Shown here one piece after another: positions 31,937 to 41,057 of a stretch of 64,000 bases of DNA. This DNA is from Algibacter sp. L3A6 (GTDB lineage Bacteria > Bacteroidota > Bacteroidia > Flavobacteriales > Flavobacteriaceae). Position numbers and translations under genes: made by a program. The notes beneath the pieces are model-generated. The model had not been told where the DNA came from. It did not search any database and saw only the letters and a list, made by a program, of their open reading frames with translations. The stretch lies in assembly GCF_009796825.1 (NCBI RefSeq), contig NZ_CP047030.1, positions 2,689,001 to 2,753,000 of the forward strand, given 5' to 3'. The stretch's first letter is position 1, and each line of letters starts with the position of its first letter.

Positions 31937-34918
31937 TTAGTTAATTAGATTGCCAATAAAATCGCAATGCATATCTACTTTTTCCTTTTTCTTAATAGGT
32001 TGCGTTTTTAAGCCTTTGTTTTTAGCTTTTAGCATTTGGTTGATAAGCTCGTTTTTCTCTTTTTTAATTTCCGAACGCAGCATAGTATCACGTTCTAAAT
32101 CGAAATAAGTGACACCTTCAATAATTGTTTTTTCTGCTTTAGCATAAATAGACATTGGGTGATCGGTCCATAAAACAACATCGGCATCTTTACCAACTTT
32201 TATACTTCCCACACGGTTATCGATATGTAAAAGTTTAGCAGGGTTTAGGGTAACAAACTTCCAAGCTTCTTCTTCTGTCATGCCACCATATTTAATAGTT
32301 TTTGCAGCTTCTTGATTTAAACGTCTAGACATTTCTGGATCGTCACTATTAATAGCAACCGTAACGCCTGCATTGTGCATAATGGCGGCATTGTATGGAA
32401 TAGCATCGTTAACCTCGTATTTGTACGCCCACCAATCGCTAAAGGTAGAACCTCCAACACCATGCTCAACCATTTTATCAGCTACTTTATAACCTTCTAA
32501 AATATGAGTGAATGTGTTAATGTTGAAATCGAATTGTTCTGCAACTTTCATAAGCATATTAATTTCACTTTGAACGTAAGAGTGACAAGAAATAAAACGC
32601 TCTTTGTTTAAAATTTCAGCAAGCACATCCATCTCGACGTCTTTTCTATAAGGTTTACCACTTTTCTTTAAAGCATCGTATTCTTTAGCGCGTGTAAAAT
32701 AATCGATGTAAACTTGCTCGACACCCATTCTGGTTTGTGGAAAACGCACACCATTAGAATATCTGGTTTGTTTTACATTTTCTCCTAAAGCGAATTTTAT
32801 AAATTTAGGTGAATCGTTATAAATTAAATTATCGGTAGATTCGCCCCATTTTAATTTTATAATAGCCGAACGTCCACCAATTGGGTTGGCCGAACCGTGC
32901 AATACTTGTATAGAGGTAACACCACCGGCAAGGTTGCGATAAATGCCAATATCCTCATTATCGATAACATCTTCGATGCTTACTTCTGCAGACGAGTTTT
33001 GCCCGCCTTCGTTAACAGAGGCGGTTGCAATATGCGAATGCTCGTCTATAATACCAGCCGTTAAATGTTTGCCGGTTGCATCAATAATTTGAGCTTTTCC
33101 GTCGCTTAGGTTTTTACCGATTTTAACTATTTTACCATTTTTAATAAGCACGTCTGTGTTTTCTAAAATACCATCGGTTTCGTTAGTCCAAACCGTTGCG
33201 TTTTTAAACAAAAGCGTTTCTTGTTTTGGTAGTGTTTTAAATCCGTAAGCAGTGTTAGGGTAGGAGATAGAGGCTATGTTGTTTTTAGAATCATCGTTCT
33301 TTTTATCTTTTTCTTCGGAATCGTCTTCGGCTTTTGTACTCTTTTTGGCTGAAAATGGAATTTCATTACCATTAGGTAAAGTAGCTTTTCCTTTTAAAGC
33401 AGCATCGTTTTCAACATGAGCTACAATACGAATAAAATCTTGCGACGTAGAATCTTTTGTAGTCATCGAGATTTGAACCCAGTCATTATTATAACTAATT
33501 TTAGAACCTAAGGTTTTAGTCTCGCTTGTAATTTTAGATTTCAGCTTTTTAATATCGCCTTCTACAGTCATTTTATAAGCCGTGTTATCTACGCTAAACT
33601 CATAATCACCAATAATATCTATAGTGTTCATGTTGGTAACAATATGTTGCTGACCTTGTACCCAGTTTTCGTAAAGCTTGGTTTTCTTCTCAAAAATATC
33701 ACCCGAGGTAATTAAAAAGTTAGCATAAGCACCATTGTTAAGTGTCCCGATTGCTGTCGATTGCCCAAGTAATTGTGCAGGAATAAGCGTTAATGCTTCT
33801 AGAGCCTTCTCTTTAGAAAGTCCGTTTTTTATAGCTTGCATTAATTTGCCTTTAAATTCACTTGGCGATTTTAAAGTATGCGTTGTAAGTGCAAAATTAA
33901 TATTGTTATCGGCTAAAACCTTTGGATTTGTTGGTTCTTGGCTCCATGCACGCATATCGCTAAGTGCTAATGAACTTGTTAAAAAACTGTTTTCAACATC
34001 ATAAGCATCTTTAAAGTTTACAGGAAGTATAAACGCAGCATTGGTGTTTTTAATCTCATCAATACGCTCATACTCGTCACCACCACCTAAAATAACATAT
34101 TGAATACCGAACTGATCTCCAATTTTATCGGCTCTTAGTGCATTGGCTTTACTTCCAGCTTCAAAAATTTGAATTAAATCTTGGTTTCTGTTTAAGGCTT
34201 CAATAGATAAATCTTTCGTTTTACTAAGTCCTTTTTTATACCATGCTGCATCATTATATAATTGACGTAGCAAAGCAATACTACCCATTATAGAATTTGG
34301 GTAAGCTTGTCGAGACGTGGCGCTTCTATCGAAAGATAGATATTGTGCCGAGTTCTCTTTTAGTATACGTGTTTCATTACCTTCCTTAGTGTTAAGCGCC
34401 ACTAAAGCACCGGTTCCTCTATGGATACCGTCTTGTATGTGTGTGTTTACAACGCCAAACCCAGCATCTAATAATGCTTTGGCCGTTTTAGAATCGTAGC
34501 TAAATTTAGAAAGTGCCTCGTTTTCTGGCATCACATGGTCGTTCCAATAATATCCCGTTCTGCTGGCATCGTATTGTGGAGCCTGACTTCTGCTTCTTGC
34601 TTGGGCTTTTGGTTTTTCAATTCCAAAATCGGAATACATATCAATAAAAGAAGGGTAAATGCTTTTTCCTTCAATATTAATAATTTTAGTGTTTTTCGGA
34701 ATCGAAATATTAGTTCCGGAAGAAACTACCTTTCCATTATGTATTAACAAGGTGCCTTTGTTAATAATTTGTCCGCTAGAAACATGGATTTTTGCATTCG
34801 TGAATGCTGTGTAGTTGGTGTTTGTAGTTTTAACACCATCATTTTTTGGAAAATAATCTTGGCTGAATAAACAGCTGCAGCAAAAGAAGCTCAAGATTCC
34901 AATACATTTTTTAATCAT
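31937..34918 (-). CDS. Periplasmic amidohydrolase, two-domain fusion (degenerate N half, active-looking C half)
   Basis: This 993-aa exported protein (signal about 1-19, CCSCLFSQ) has two amidohydrolase-like halves. In the N half the post-beta-strand motif reads GKSIYPSFIDMYSDFG, with no HxH. The C half has GIIDEHSHIA with HxH, a histidine in ISCHSYV, another in FTHILEGY and the catalytic Asp in INSDDPEM, so it should bind metal and hydrolyse an amide, probably a peptide or cyclic amide. The halves are joined by a charged linker (DDSEEKDKKNDDSKN). The gene is followed by the degenerate 433-aa relative, with which the N half may associate. Confidence 0.86.
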   Translation of the reverse strand: MIKKCIGILSFFCCSCLFSQDYFPKNDGVKTTNTNYTAFTNAKIHVSSGQIINKGTLLIHNGKVVSSGTNISIPKNTKIINIEGKSIYPSFIDMYSDFGIEKPKAQARSRSQAPQYDASRTGYYWNDHVMPENEALSKFSYDSKTAKALLDAGFGVVNTHIQDGIHRGTGALVALNTKEGNETRILKENSAQYLSFDRSATSRQAYPNSIMGSIALLRQLYNDAAWYKKGLSKTKDLSIEALNRNQDLIQIFEAGSKANALRADKIGDQFGIQYVILGGGDEYERIDEIKNTNAAFILPVNFKDAYDVENSFLTSSLALSDMRAWSQEPTNPKVLADNNINFALTTHTLKSPSEFKGKLMQAIKNGLSKEKALEALTLIPAQLLGQSTAIGTLNNGAYANFLITSGDIFEKKTKLYENWVQGQQHIVTNMNTIDIIGDYEFSVDNTAYKMTVEGDIKKLKSKITSETKTLGSKISYNNDWVQISMTTKDSTSQDFIRIVAHVENDAALKGKATLPNGNEIPFSAKKSTKAEDDSEEKDKKNDDSKNNIASISYPNTAYGFKTLPKQETLLFKNATVWTNETDGILENTDVLIKNGKIVKIGKNLSDGKAQIIDATGKHLTAGIIDEHSHIATASVNEGGQNSSAEVSIEDVIDNEDIGIYRNLAGGVTSIQVLHGSANPIGGRSAIIKLKWGESTDNLIYNDSPKFIKFALGENVKQTRYSNGVRFPQTRMGVEQVYIDYFTRAKEYDALKKSGKPYRKDVEMDVLAEILNKERFISCHSYVQSEINMLMKVAEQFDFNINTFTHILEGYKVADKMVEHGVGGSTFSDWWAYKYEVNDAIPYNAAIMHNAGVTVAINSDDPEMSRRLNQEAAKTIKYGGMTEEEAWKFVTLNPAKLLHIDNRVGSIKVGKDADVVLWTDHPMSIYAKAEKTIIEGVTYFDLERDTMLRSEIKKEKNELINQMLKAKNKGLKTQPIKKKEKVDMHCDFIGNLIN

Positions 34919-35009
34919 AGATACAATCTGTTAGTTTTAGCTAAAAATACGGATATCTATCTAGAATCAAAGTTCCTTTACATATAAAGTTGTAATCTTT
35001 AAGAATTTC

Positions 35010-36071
35010 TCATTTTTCTTCAAAATAATTAACCAATAATGCAACAACATAGCTGTAACTTTCCATGCCTTTAGTTTGCTTATTTGCTTTTAAAAAGCCG
35101 CTATAGAAGCTTTTAAAAAAGGGTTCGGCCGGATTTTGGTGTGCTTCCCAAAACAATCGTACTTCTTCGTAATTTTTTAAAACACCAATATTTAAACTTT
35201 CAACCGTCTTTTGGTAAAGGTTTGGATCGCGTCGGTAAATTTCATTTAAGCAATAGCGTAAGCCAAAGGTGTAACCGCAATATCTAAAATAAATATTCTC
35301 ATGGTTTATGGCTGCTAAGCAACCAATAAAATTGGCCTCGTTTTCTGCAGCAAAACCTAATTGATGTGCAATTTCGTGTGTTGTGGTAGTGGCAAATTTA
35401 AAAGTTGGGATAAGGCCATCAACTTGTGCTTCATTGGTTAATGGATTTAAGTAACCACTAAAGCCCATATAAGTTAACGGATAACTAAATAAGGATTTTT
35501 TTACACTTCTGGGCGAATATTCCAAATCTGGAAACACCTGTTTTAATCCCAAATAACCATCTGGAGCCAATTTTAAAATATCGTTTTTAGTTAACGGGAC
35601 ATCTATTTTTATAGAATCGTTTTTTGTGATTTCAAAATGTAAAGCGTTTGCCTTTAAAATAAGTTGCTCTGTTACTTTAACTAATTGTTCTGTGCTGTAT
35701 TCCGGATTTAAATCCAAACTTTTGTACAATGGCAATCGGTAATAATTGAATCCCCAAAATAAATGAAACGCGAAATACAATATAGAAACTGCCGAAAAGA
35801 CATCGGCAAACCATTGTTTGGTATCGGTTTTAATTCGTTTCCAATTTTTATAAAACCACCTAAAAATATAAATTAAACCTGCTGCGTAAAACAAATCGCC
35901 GAAAGAAAAAGGCAACCAACCCAAGCAAAACCGAAACATTTTGGATATATATACATAAAGTCCGTTACTGTAGAAAGTCTCCACAAAATCGGGGTAATTC
36001 CCTAATAATTTTACTAAAAAGTACTGCGGAATCAACAGCAGCGCAATAATCGTTTTTTTATCTTTCAGCAT
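35010..36071 (-). CDS. DUF3810 family membrane protein with HExxH motif
   Basis: The frame is open back to 36101, but a TATTTTTG -7 box at 36083-36076 lies inside that extension, only 4 nt before the ATG at 36069-36071. Translation from 36071 (MLKDKKTIIALLLIPQ) is therefore preferred and gives 353 aa. The protein has N-terminal transmembrane segments (FGDLFYAAGLIYIF, VFSAVSILYFAFHLFWG) and a soluble domain with HEIAHQLGF, a zinc-protease-like HExxH, followed by ENEANFIGCLAAI. DUF3810 function is unknown, and metallopeptidase activity is suggested by the motif only. Confidence 0.82.
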   Translation of the reverse strand: MLKDKKTIIALLLIPQYFLVKLLGNYPDFVETFYSNGLYVYISKMFRFCLGWLPFSFGDLFYAAGLIYIFRWFYKNWKRIKTDTKQWFADVFSAVSILYFAFHLFWGFNYYRLPLYKSLDLNPEYSTEQLVKVTEQLILKANALHFEITKNDSIKIDVPLTKNDILKLAPDGYLGLKQVFPDLEYSPRSVKKSLFSYPLTYMGFSGYLNPLTNEAQVDGLIPTFKFATTTTHEIAHQLGFAAENEANFIGCLAAINHENIYFRYCGYTFGLRYCLNEIYRRDPNLYQKTVESLNIGVLKNYEEVRLFWEAHQNPAEPFFKSFYSGFLKANKQTKGMESYSYVVALLVNYFEEK

Positions 36072-36075
36072 AGAC

Positions 36076-36083
36076 CAAAAATA
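36076..36083 (-). promoter_or_regulatory. -7 promoter box predicting a leaderless DUF3810 mRNA
   Basis: On the minus strand TATTTTTG is followed by GTCT and then ATG. The 4-nt gap equals that of the boxes at 17507 and 52535. Confidence 0.55.
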
Positions 36084-36213
36084 GTAAAAATTTGTACCCA
36101 AAGGTCATGCATATCTATAAAGGTTTCTTCCTGCTTTCAGTTATATCTTTTTTTTATGCACGTATTTTTCTATTAGGTAACATCAATCTTAATTATGAAA
36201 ACTTGGAGTTTTT

Positions 36214-36266
36214 GGAGAGCTATTCGGCATTCAAAAAAAAGGATGCCACATCAATCAGGAGTAGCT
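36214..36266 (-). ncRNA. Short version of the structured intergenic element, copy E
   Basis: Minus-strand reading is AGCTACTCCTGATTGATGTGG then CATCC, a T-run, GAATGCCGAATAGCTCTCC. It keeps the TGATTGATGYGGCATCCTTTTT block of copies B and D and the paired ends (AGCTA/TAGCT). The large central stem is reduced to GGCAT/ATGCC closing a T-rich loop. It lies between the divergent DUF3810 and pepD genes. Confidence 0.4.
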
Positions 36267-36279
36267 ACCAATATCTGTG

Positions 36280-36296
36280 TATTTTTGCTAACTTTG
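36280..36296 (+). promoter_or_regulatory. Tandem -7 promoter boxes of pepD
   Basis: TATTTTTG (36280-36287) and TAACTTTG (36289-36296) both match TAnnTTTG, 28 and 19 nt before the ATG at 36315. Either could drive transcription. Confidence 0.5.
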
Positions 36297-36314
36297 CATT
36301 AAAATGTAAACAAA

Positions 36315-37778
36315 ATGAGCTCAGAAATAAGAAATTTAGAACCTAAACAGCTTTGGAATAAATTTGCCGATTTAAATGCTGTACCACGTCCGTCTAAAAA
36401 AGAAGAACGTGTTATCGCTTTTATGAAAGACTTTGGTGAAAAACTTGGTTTCGAAACTATAGAAGACGAGGTTGGTAATGTAATTATCAAAAAGCCAGCT
36501 ACGGCAGGTATGGAAAATAGAACGACCATTGTAATGCAATCGCATTTAGATATGGTACATCAAAAAAATAATGATACTGAATTCGATTTTGATACTCAAG
36601 GTATTGAAATGTATGTTGATGGTGATTGGGTTCGTGCAAAAGGTACCACTTTAGGCGCCGATAATGGGTTAGGTGTTGCCACCATTATGGCTATTCTAGA
36701 AAGTACAGATATTGCACATCCTGCAATTGAAGCTTTGTTTACTATAGATGAAGAAACTGGAATGACAGGGGCGATGGGCTTAAAAGGCGGATTACTTACA
36801 GGTGGAATTCTATTGAACTTAGATACTGAAGAAGATGATGAAATTGGTGTAGGTTGTGCCGGTGGTATCGATGTTACTGCGACTAGAACTTACGAAGAAG
36901 AGGAAACTCCAGAATTTAAAATAGGTTACAAAATAACTGTAAAAGGTTTACAAGGTGGCCACTCGGGAATGCAAATTCACGAAGGTTTAGGTAATGCTAA
37001 TAAAATAATGAACCGTGTACTTTTTGATGGTTTTGAAAATTTTGGCTTACGAATTTCGGAAATCGATGGCGGAAGTTTGCGTAACGCCATTCCTCGTGAG
37101 AGTAATGCCGTTGTTGCAATAGATGCTATACATGAGGAAGCTTTTCTTTTAGAAACAAAAGAACAAGAAGCGATGTTAAAGGCTGAGTTGAAAACTATGG
37201 AGCCTAACTTAGAAATTATAGTTTCTAAAGTTGAAACTCCAGAAAAAATAATGGATTTAGGAGTTCAAGAAGGTTTGACGCGTGCTATTTATGCCGCTTG
37301 GAATGGTGTATACCGTATGAGTGCAGATATTCCTGAATTGGTAGAAACATCAAACAACATTGCAAGAGTTATTGTAAAAGATGGCGCTGTAAAAATTGGT
37401 TGTTTAACACGTTCTTCTGTAGAAAGTTCTAAATGGGATTTAGCAAATACACTACGCTCAACTTTTGAGTTAACAGGTTGCGAGGTTACATGCACAGGTG
37501 ATTATCCTGGTTGGTCTCCAAATATGGATTCGGCTATTTTAAAAGTGATGACAAAACTTTATGAAAAATTAAATAATGAGAAGCCACACGTTGCAGCATG
37601 TCATGCTGGATTAGAATGTGGAATTCTTGGAACCAATTATCCAGATATGGATATGATTAGTTTTGGGCCAACTATTAAAGGTGCACACTCTCCAGATGAA
37701 CGTGCTCAAATTTCATCGGCTCAAAAATATTGGGATTTCATCATTGAAATTTTAAAAGAAATACCTGGGAAAGCTTAA
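36315..37778 (+). CDS. pepD: Aminoacyl-histidine dipeptidase (PepD, M20 family)
   Basis: This 487-aa cytosolic zinc dipeptidase of the M20C/PepD group cleaves Xaa-His dipeptides such as carnosine and other dipeptides. Metal-site motifs are present: QSHLDMVHQ (about residues 73-81), ADNGLGVA with the bridging Asp (about 115-122), the catalytic DEETGMTGA (about 145-153) and LDTEEDDEIGVG (about 170). A dimerisation lid with GLQGGHSGMQIHEGLGNA lies near 212-230. CHAGLECGIL and SFGPTIKGAHSPDE give the C-terminal ligands. The length matches E. coli PepD (485 aa). It is monocistronic. Confidence 0.95.
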   Translation: MSSEIRNLEPKQLWNKFADLNAVPRPSKKEERVIAFMKDFGEKLGFETIEDEVGNVIIKKPATAGMENRTTIVMQSHLDMVHQKNNDTEFDFDTQGIEMYVDGDWVRAKGTTLGADNGLGVATIMAILESTDIAHPAIEALFTIDEETGMTGAMGLKGGLLTGGILLNLDTEEDDEIGVGCAGGIDVTATRTYEEEETPEFKIGYKITVKGLQGGHSGMQIHEGLGNANKIMNRVLFDGFENFGLRISEIDGGSLRNAIPRESNAVVAIDAIHEEAFLLETKEQEAMLKAELKTMEPNLEIIVSKVETPEKIMDLGVQEGLTRAIYAAWNGVYRMSADIPELVETSNNIARVIVKDGAVKIGCLTRSSVESSKWDLANTLRSTFELTGCEVTCTGDYPGWSPNMDSAILKVMTKLYEKLNNEKPHVAACHAGLECGILGTNYPDMDMISFGPTIKGAHSPDERAQISSAQKYWDFIIEILKEIPGKA

Positions 37779-37849
37779 GTTTTCAATAACGTGATAGGTG
37801 TGGTTGCATTGTAATTAGTTTATCATGTTAATGTCATTATACAGAACAT

Positions 37850-37893
37850 AAAAAAAGCCAGTAATAACGATTGTTATTACTGGCTTTTATTTT
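37850..37893. terminator. Bidirectional terminator between pepD and rsmG
   Basis: AAAAAAGCCAGTAATAAC and GTTATTACTGGCTTTT form an unusually long, perfect stem with loop GATT, flanked by A-runs and T-runs. Confidence 0.9.
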
Positions 37894-37911
37894 TAATAAG
37901 TGTTTTCTAAA

Positions 37912-38541
37912 CTATCCACGGTATTTTAACGGTAAGTGTACTACTTTTTTGGTTTCGTAAAAATCTTCCTCAAAATAGTCGCTTAAATTATAAATAGTAG
38001 TGGTTTTGTAATCCTTTAGTTCTTCTTCTAGATCGCCACCTTTTAAATAGATAATACCATTTTTCAATTCGTGGTTTTGCTCTTTTGCAATTTTCCCTTT
38101 TACCCAATGCACAAAAGTAGGCATAGCGGCAACGGCACGACTTACAATAAAATCGTAGTTTTCTTTAATTTCTTCAACACGGCTGTGTGTTGTTTTAACG
38201 TTGGTTAAGCCTAAGCCTTCAATCACTTCATTTACAACCTTTAGTTTTTTAGCAATGCTATCTACTAAATGAAAAGAACACTCAGGAAACATAATGGCTA
38301 AAGGGATTCCTGGAAATCCACCACCTGTACCAACATCTAAAATGTGGCTGCCATCTTTAAACTCTATCACTTTGGCAATACCTAAAGAGTGTAATACATG
38401 GCGCAAATATAACTCGTCGATATCCTTTCGTGAAACTACATTTATCTTCAAATTCCAATCTTGATATAGGGATTCTAAAAGTGTAAATTTTTCAATTTGG
38501 TCTTCGGTGAGGTTAGGGAAATATTTTAAAAGCAGTTTCAT
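37912..38541 (-). CDS. rsmG: 16S rRNA (guanine-527-N7) methyltransferase
   Basis: This 209-aa RsmG (GidB) methylates N7 of G527 in the 530 loop of 16S rRNA with S-adenosylmethionine. Loss in other bacteria gives low-level streptomycin resistance. The Rossmann SAM motif ILDVGTGGGFPGIPLA lies at about residues 66-81, preceded by NVVSRKDIDELYLRHVLHS (34-53), characteristic of the family. FIVSRAVAAMPTFVHW gives the later conserved strand. The length is normal. A TATTTTTG box on the minus strand (38566-38559) lies 17 nt upstream of the start. Confidence 0.95.
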   Translation of the reverse strand: MKLLLKYFPNLTEDQIEKFTLLESLYQDWNLKINVVSRKDIDELYLRHVLHSLGIAKVIEFKDGSHILDVGTGGGFPGIPLAIMFPECSFHLVDSIAKKLKVVNEVIEGLGLTNVKTTHSRVEEIKENYDFIVSRAVAAMPTFVHWVKGKIAKEQNHELKNGIIYLKGGDLEEELKDYKTTTIYNLSDYFEEDFYETKKVVHLPLKYRG

Positions 38542-38623
38542 TTGTGTTAAATTTTCAACAAAAATATACTTTTTAAGTACATAATTTTACAAAAAATTGG
38601 GATTACTTAAATAGCTTTATTCA

Positions 38624-38631
38624 TATCTTTG
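38624..38631 (+). promoter_or_regulatory. -7 promoter box of the desaturase gene
   Basis: TATCTTTG matches TAnnTTTG with a TTG at 38597-38599 (24-nt spacing, slightly long). The ATG follows 52 nt later. Confidence 0.5.
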
Positions 38632-38683
38632 CAGATAGGTATGATCAAAAAAACATTTTTAAAATCATATTAAAATTATTAGA

Positions 38684-39778
38684 ATGACTAAACAAACCGT
38701 CTCGTTCTCGAGAAAAGACCCCGCGAAGTTCTTTAAAACGTTGAATAAACGTGTTAACGATTACTTTAAGGAAAATGATATTAAACGTACAGGAAACTGG
38801 GAATTATATATAAAAGCGATAGTAATGTTTGCTTTATTAATTGTTCCTGCAGTTTTAATTTTAACCGTTCCAATGTCTGGATGGCTACAAGCTTTATGCA
38901 TGGTAGTTGTTGGGATTGGTATGGCTGGTGTAGGCATGAATGTAATGCACGATGCTAACCATGGTTCTTTTTCTAGTAAAAAGTGGGTTAACAAATTAAT
39001 GGGAAGCAGCATTTATATTTTAGCTGGTAACGATTATAACTGGAAAGTACAACACAATGTTTTACACCATACGTACACCAACATTCAAGGGCACGATGAA
39101 GATATTGATGCTGGTAGAATTATTCGTTTTTCCAAACATTCAAAATGGTTTAAAATTCATCAATACCAAAAGTATTATGCGTTTTTCTTATACGGCTTGC
39201 TTACTGCAAACTGGGCCATCACAACAGATTTTATACAAACTTACAAATACCTAAAACGTAAATTAGCTTACGGTAAGTTACCAAGTCCTGCAACACAATG
39301 GACTAAGCTTATTATTGGTAAAATTGTATATTATTCTATTTGGGTAGCATTACCTTTAGTAGTTGGTTTTACTTGGTGGCAAGTATTAATTGGCTTCTTA
39401 ATTATGCACTACACAGCAGGGATTATTTTAAGTGTTGTTTTTCAATTGGCTCACGTTGTACCAAGTACAGTTATGCCTTTACCTGATGAAGATGGTAACA
39501 TGAAAAATACTTGGGCTATTCACCAATTGTTTACTACATGTAATTTTTCACCTAAAAGTTGGTTAGCCGAGTTTTATACAGGTGGATTAAATAGACAAGT
39601 AGAGCATCACTTATTTGCAAATATTAGCCACGTGCATTATAGTAAAATAGCAAAAATAGTAAAGGAAACAGCAAACGAATTTAGCTTACCATATAATGAG
39701 TACAACACATTTTGGAAAGCCGTTTCAGAACATTATAATCAACTAAAGGTACTTGGGAAAAATCCTAATATTGCCTAA
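38684..39778 (+). CDS. Membrane fatty-acid (acyl-CoA/acyl-lipid) desaturase
   Basis: This 364-aa integral membrane di-iron desaturase introduces a double bond into fatty acyl chains, aiding membrane fluidity. The three histidine boxes are clear: HDANHGS (about residues 89-95), HNVLHHTY (about 124-131) and RQVEHHLFANISHVHY (about 303-318). Hydrophobic segments flank them (IVMFALLIVPAVLILTV, MVVVGIGMAGVGM, LVVGFTWWQVLIGFLIM). The third box with the Q-x-x-H-H pattern resembles front-end desaturases, but no cytochrome b5 domain is fused. Electron donor and regioselectivity are unknown. Confidence 0.9.
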   Translation: MTKQTVSFSRKDPAKFFKTLNKRVNDYFKENDIKRTGNWELYIKAIVMFALLIVPAVLILTVPMSGWLQALCMVVVGIGMAGVGMNVMHDANHGSFSSKKWVNKLMGSSIYILAGNDYNWKVQHNVLHHTYTNIQGHDEDIDAGRIIRFSKHSKWFKIHQYQKYYAFFLYGLLTANWAITTDFIQTYKYLKRKLAYGKLPSPATQWTKLIIGKIVYYSIWVALPLVVGFTWWQVLIGFLIMHYTAGIILSVVFQLAHVVPSTVMPLPDEDGNMKNTWAIHQLFTTCNFSPKSWLAEFYTGGLNRQVEHHLFANISHVHYSKIAKIVKETANEFSLPYNEYNTFWKAVSEHYNQLKVLGKNPNIA

Positions 39779-39807
39779 ACTTTATATTTACTTCATAAAC
39801 ACAATTC

Positions 39808-40992
39808 ATGCAATTATTATCTGAAAGAATTTTAAACATGGCTACTTCGGCAACGTTAGCTATGGCTGCCAAAGCTCGCGAATTAAGAGGCGAAGGCAAA
39901 GACATTATTGGTTTAAGTCTTGGGGAACCGGATTTTAACACGCCAGATTTTATTAAAGAAGCAGCTATTCAGGCTGTGAATGATAATTACAATTCTTACT
40001 CGCCAGTAGATGGTTACGTAGAGTTGAAAGAGGCGGTTATTACAAAGTTTAAACGTGATAATAATTTAACGTATACTTTACCACAAATTGTTGTTTCTAC
40101 GGGAGCTAAACAATGTTTGGCAAATATAGCAGCTGTTATGTTAAATGATGGTGATGAGGTGCTTTTACCTTGTCCTTACTGGGTAAGTTATTCTGATATT
40201 GTTAAGTTGAACGGTGGTGTGCCAGTTGAGGTTGCAACATCTATCGATACAGATTTTAAAATGACACCTGCACAATTGGAAGCGGCTATTACTCCAAAAA
40301 CCAAAATGATGTGGTTTAGTTCTCCATGTAACCCAAGTGGATCGGTTTACAGTAGAGAAGAGTTAAGAGCTTTAGCCGATGTATTGGTTAAATATCCTAA
40401 CATTTATGTAGTTTCAGATGAAATTTATGAGCATATTAACTATGGTTCTGGTCACGCAAGTATAGCCGAATTTGATGATATGTATAATAATACTATTACG
40501 GTAAACGGTGTTTCGAAAGCTTTTGCTATGACGGGATGGCGTATTGGTTTTATTGGTGCTCCAGAAAAAATTGCTCGTGCATGTAATAAAATGCAAGGTC
40601 AAATTACTAGTGGTGCTAACTGTATTGCACAACGTGCTGTAATTACTGCTTTAAACGCAGATCCAAGTGCTGTAAAGTACATGATAGATGAATTTAAAGT
40701 GCGTCGTGATTTAGTTTTAGACTTATTGAACGATGTTACAGGTTTTAACTCAAACACGCCAGAAGGTGCGTTTTATGTATTCCCAGATGTATCTTATTAC
40801 TTCGGAAAAACGTTAAGAGGAAAAACAATAAATAATGCTACCGATTTTTCTTTATATTTATTAGAAGAAGCTTTAGTGGCAACAGTAACGGGTGATGCTT
40901 TTGGTAATCCTAACTGTATTCGTATTTCATATGCAGCTTCGCAAGAACAAATTATTGAAGCTATTAAGCGTATTAAAGAAGTAGTAAGCTAG
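39808..40992 (+). CDS. PLP-dependent class I aminotransferase (aspartate aminotransferase type)
   Basis: This 394-aa fold-type I aminotransferase most likely transfers the amino group between aspartate and 2-oxoglutarate. Seen are GLSLGEPDFNTPDFI at about residues 36-50, the PLP-contacting SPCNPSG (about 172-178), SDEIYEHINYG (about 203-213), and the Schiff-base lysine in NGVSKAFAMTGWRIGF (about 233-248). RISYAAS near the C-terminus carries the substrate-binding arginine. The length is typical of the Ib subgroup. It starts 30 nt after the desaturase stop, so co-transcription is likely despite unrelated chemistry. A strong terminator follows. Confidence 0.92.
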   Translation: MQLLSERILNMATSATLAMAAKARELRGEGKDIIGLSLGEPDFNTPDFIKEAAIQAVNDNYNSYSPVDGYVELKEAVITKFKRDNNLTYTLPQIVVSTGAKQCLANIAAVMLNDGDEVLLPCPYWVSYSDIVKLNGGVPVEVATSIDTDFKMTPAQLEAAITPKTKMMWFSSPCNPSGSVYSREELRALADVLVKYPNIYVVSDEIYEHINYGSGHASIAEFDDMYNNTITVNGVSKAFAMTGWRIGFIGAPEKIARACNKMQGQITSGANCIAQRAVITALNADPSAVKYMIDEFKVRRDLVLDLLNDVTGFNSNTPEGAFYVFPDVSYYFGKTLRGKTINNATDFSLYLLEEALVATVTGDAFGNPNCIRISYAASQEQIIEAIKRIKEVVS

Positions 40993-41017
40993 TTCTTTAA
41001 AAGGTTTTTATATATCA

Positions 41018-41056
41018 AGAGCTGCTAGATTTTAAATCTAGCAGCTCTTTTTTTTT
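41018..41056. terminator. Intrinsic terminator after the aminotransferase gene
   Basis: AGAGCTGCTAGATTT and AAATCTAGCAGCTCT form a perfect stem, followed by a T9-type run. It also faces the stop codon of the leftward 87-aa gene, which may share it. Confidence 0.88.
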
Positions 41057-41057
41057 G

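Noticed and set aside
36092..36346. Rightward 84-aa ORF upstream of pepD
   Set aside because: It spans a promoter region, structured element E and the pepD start, and has no membrane or domain signature.
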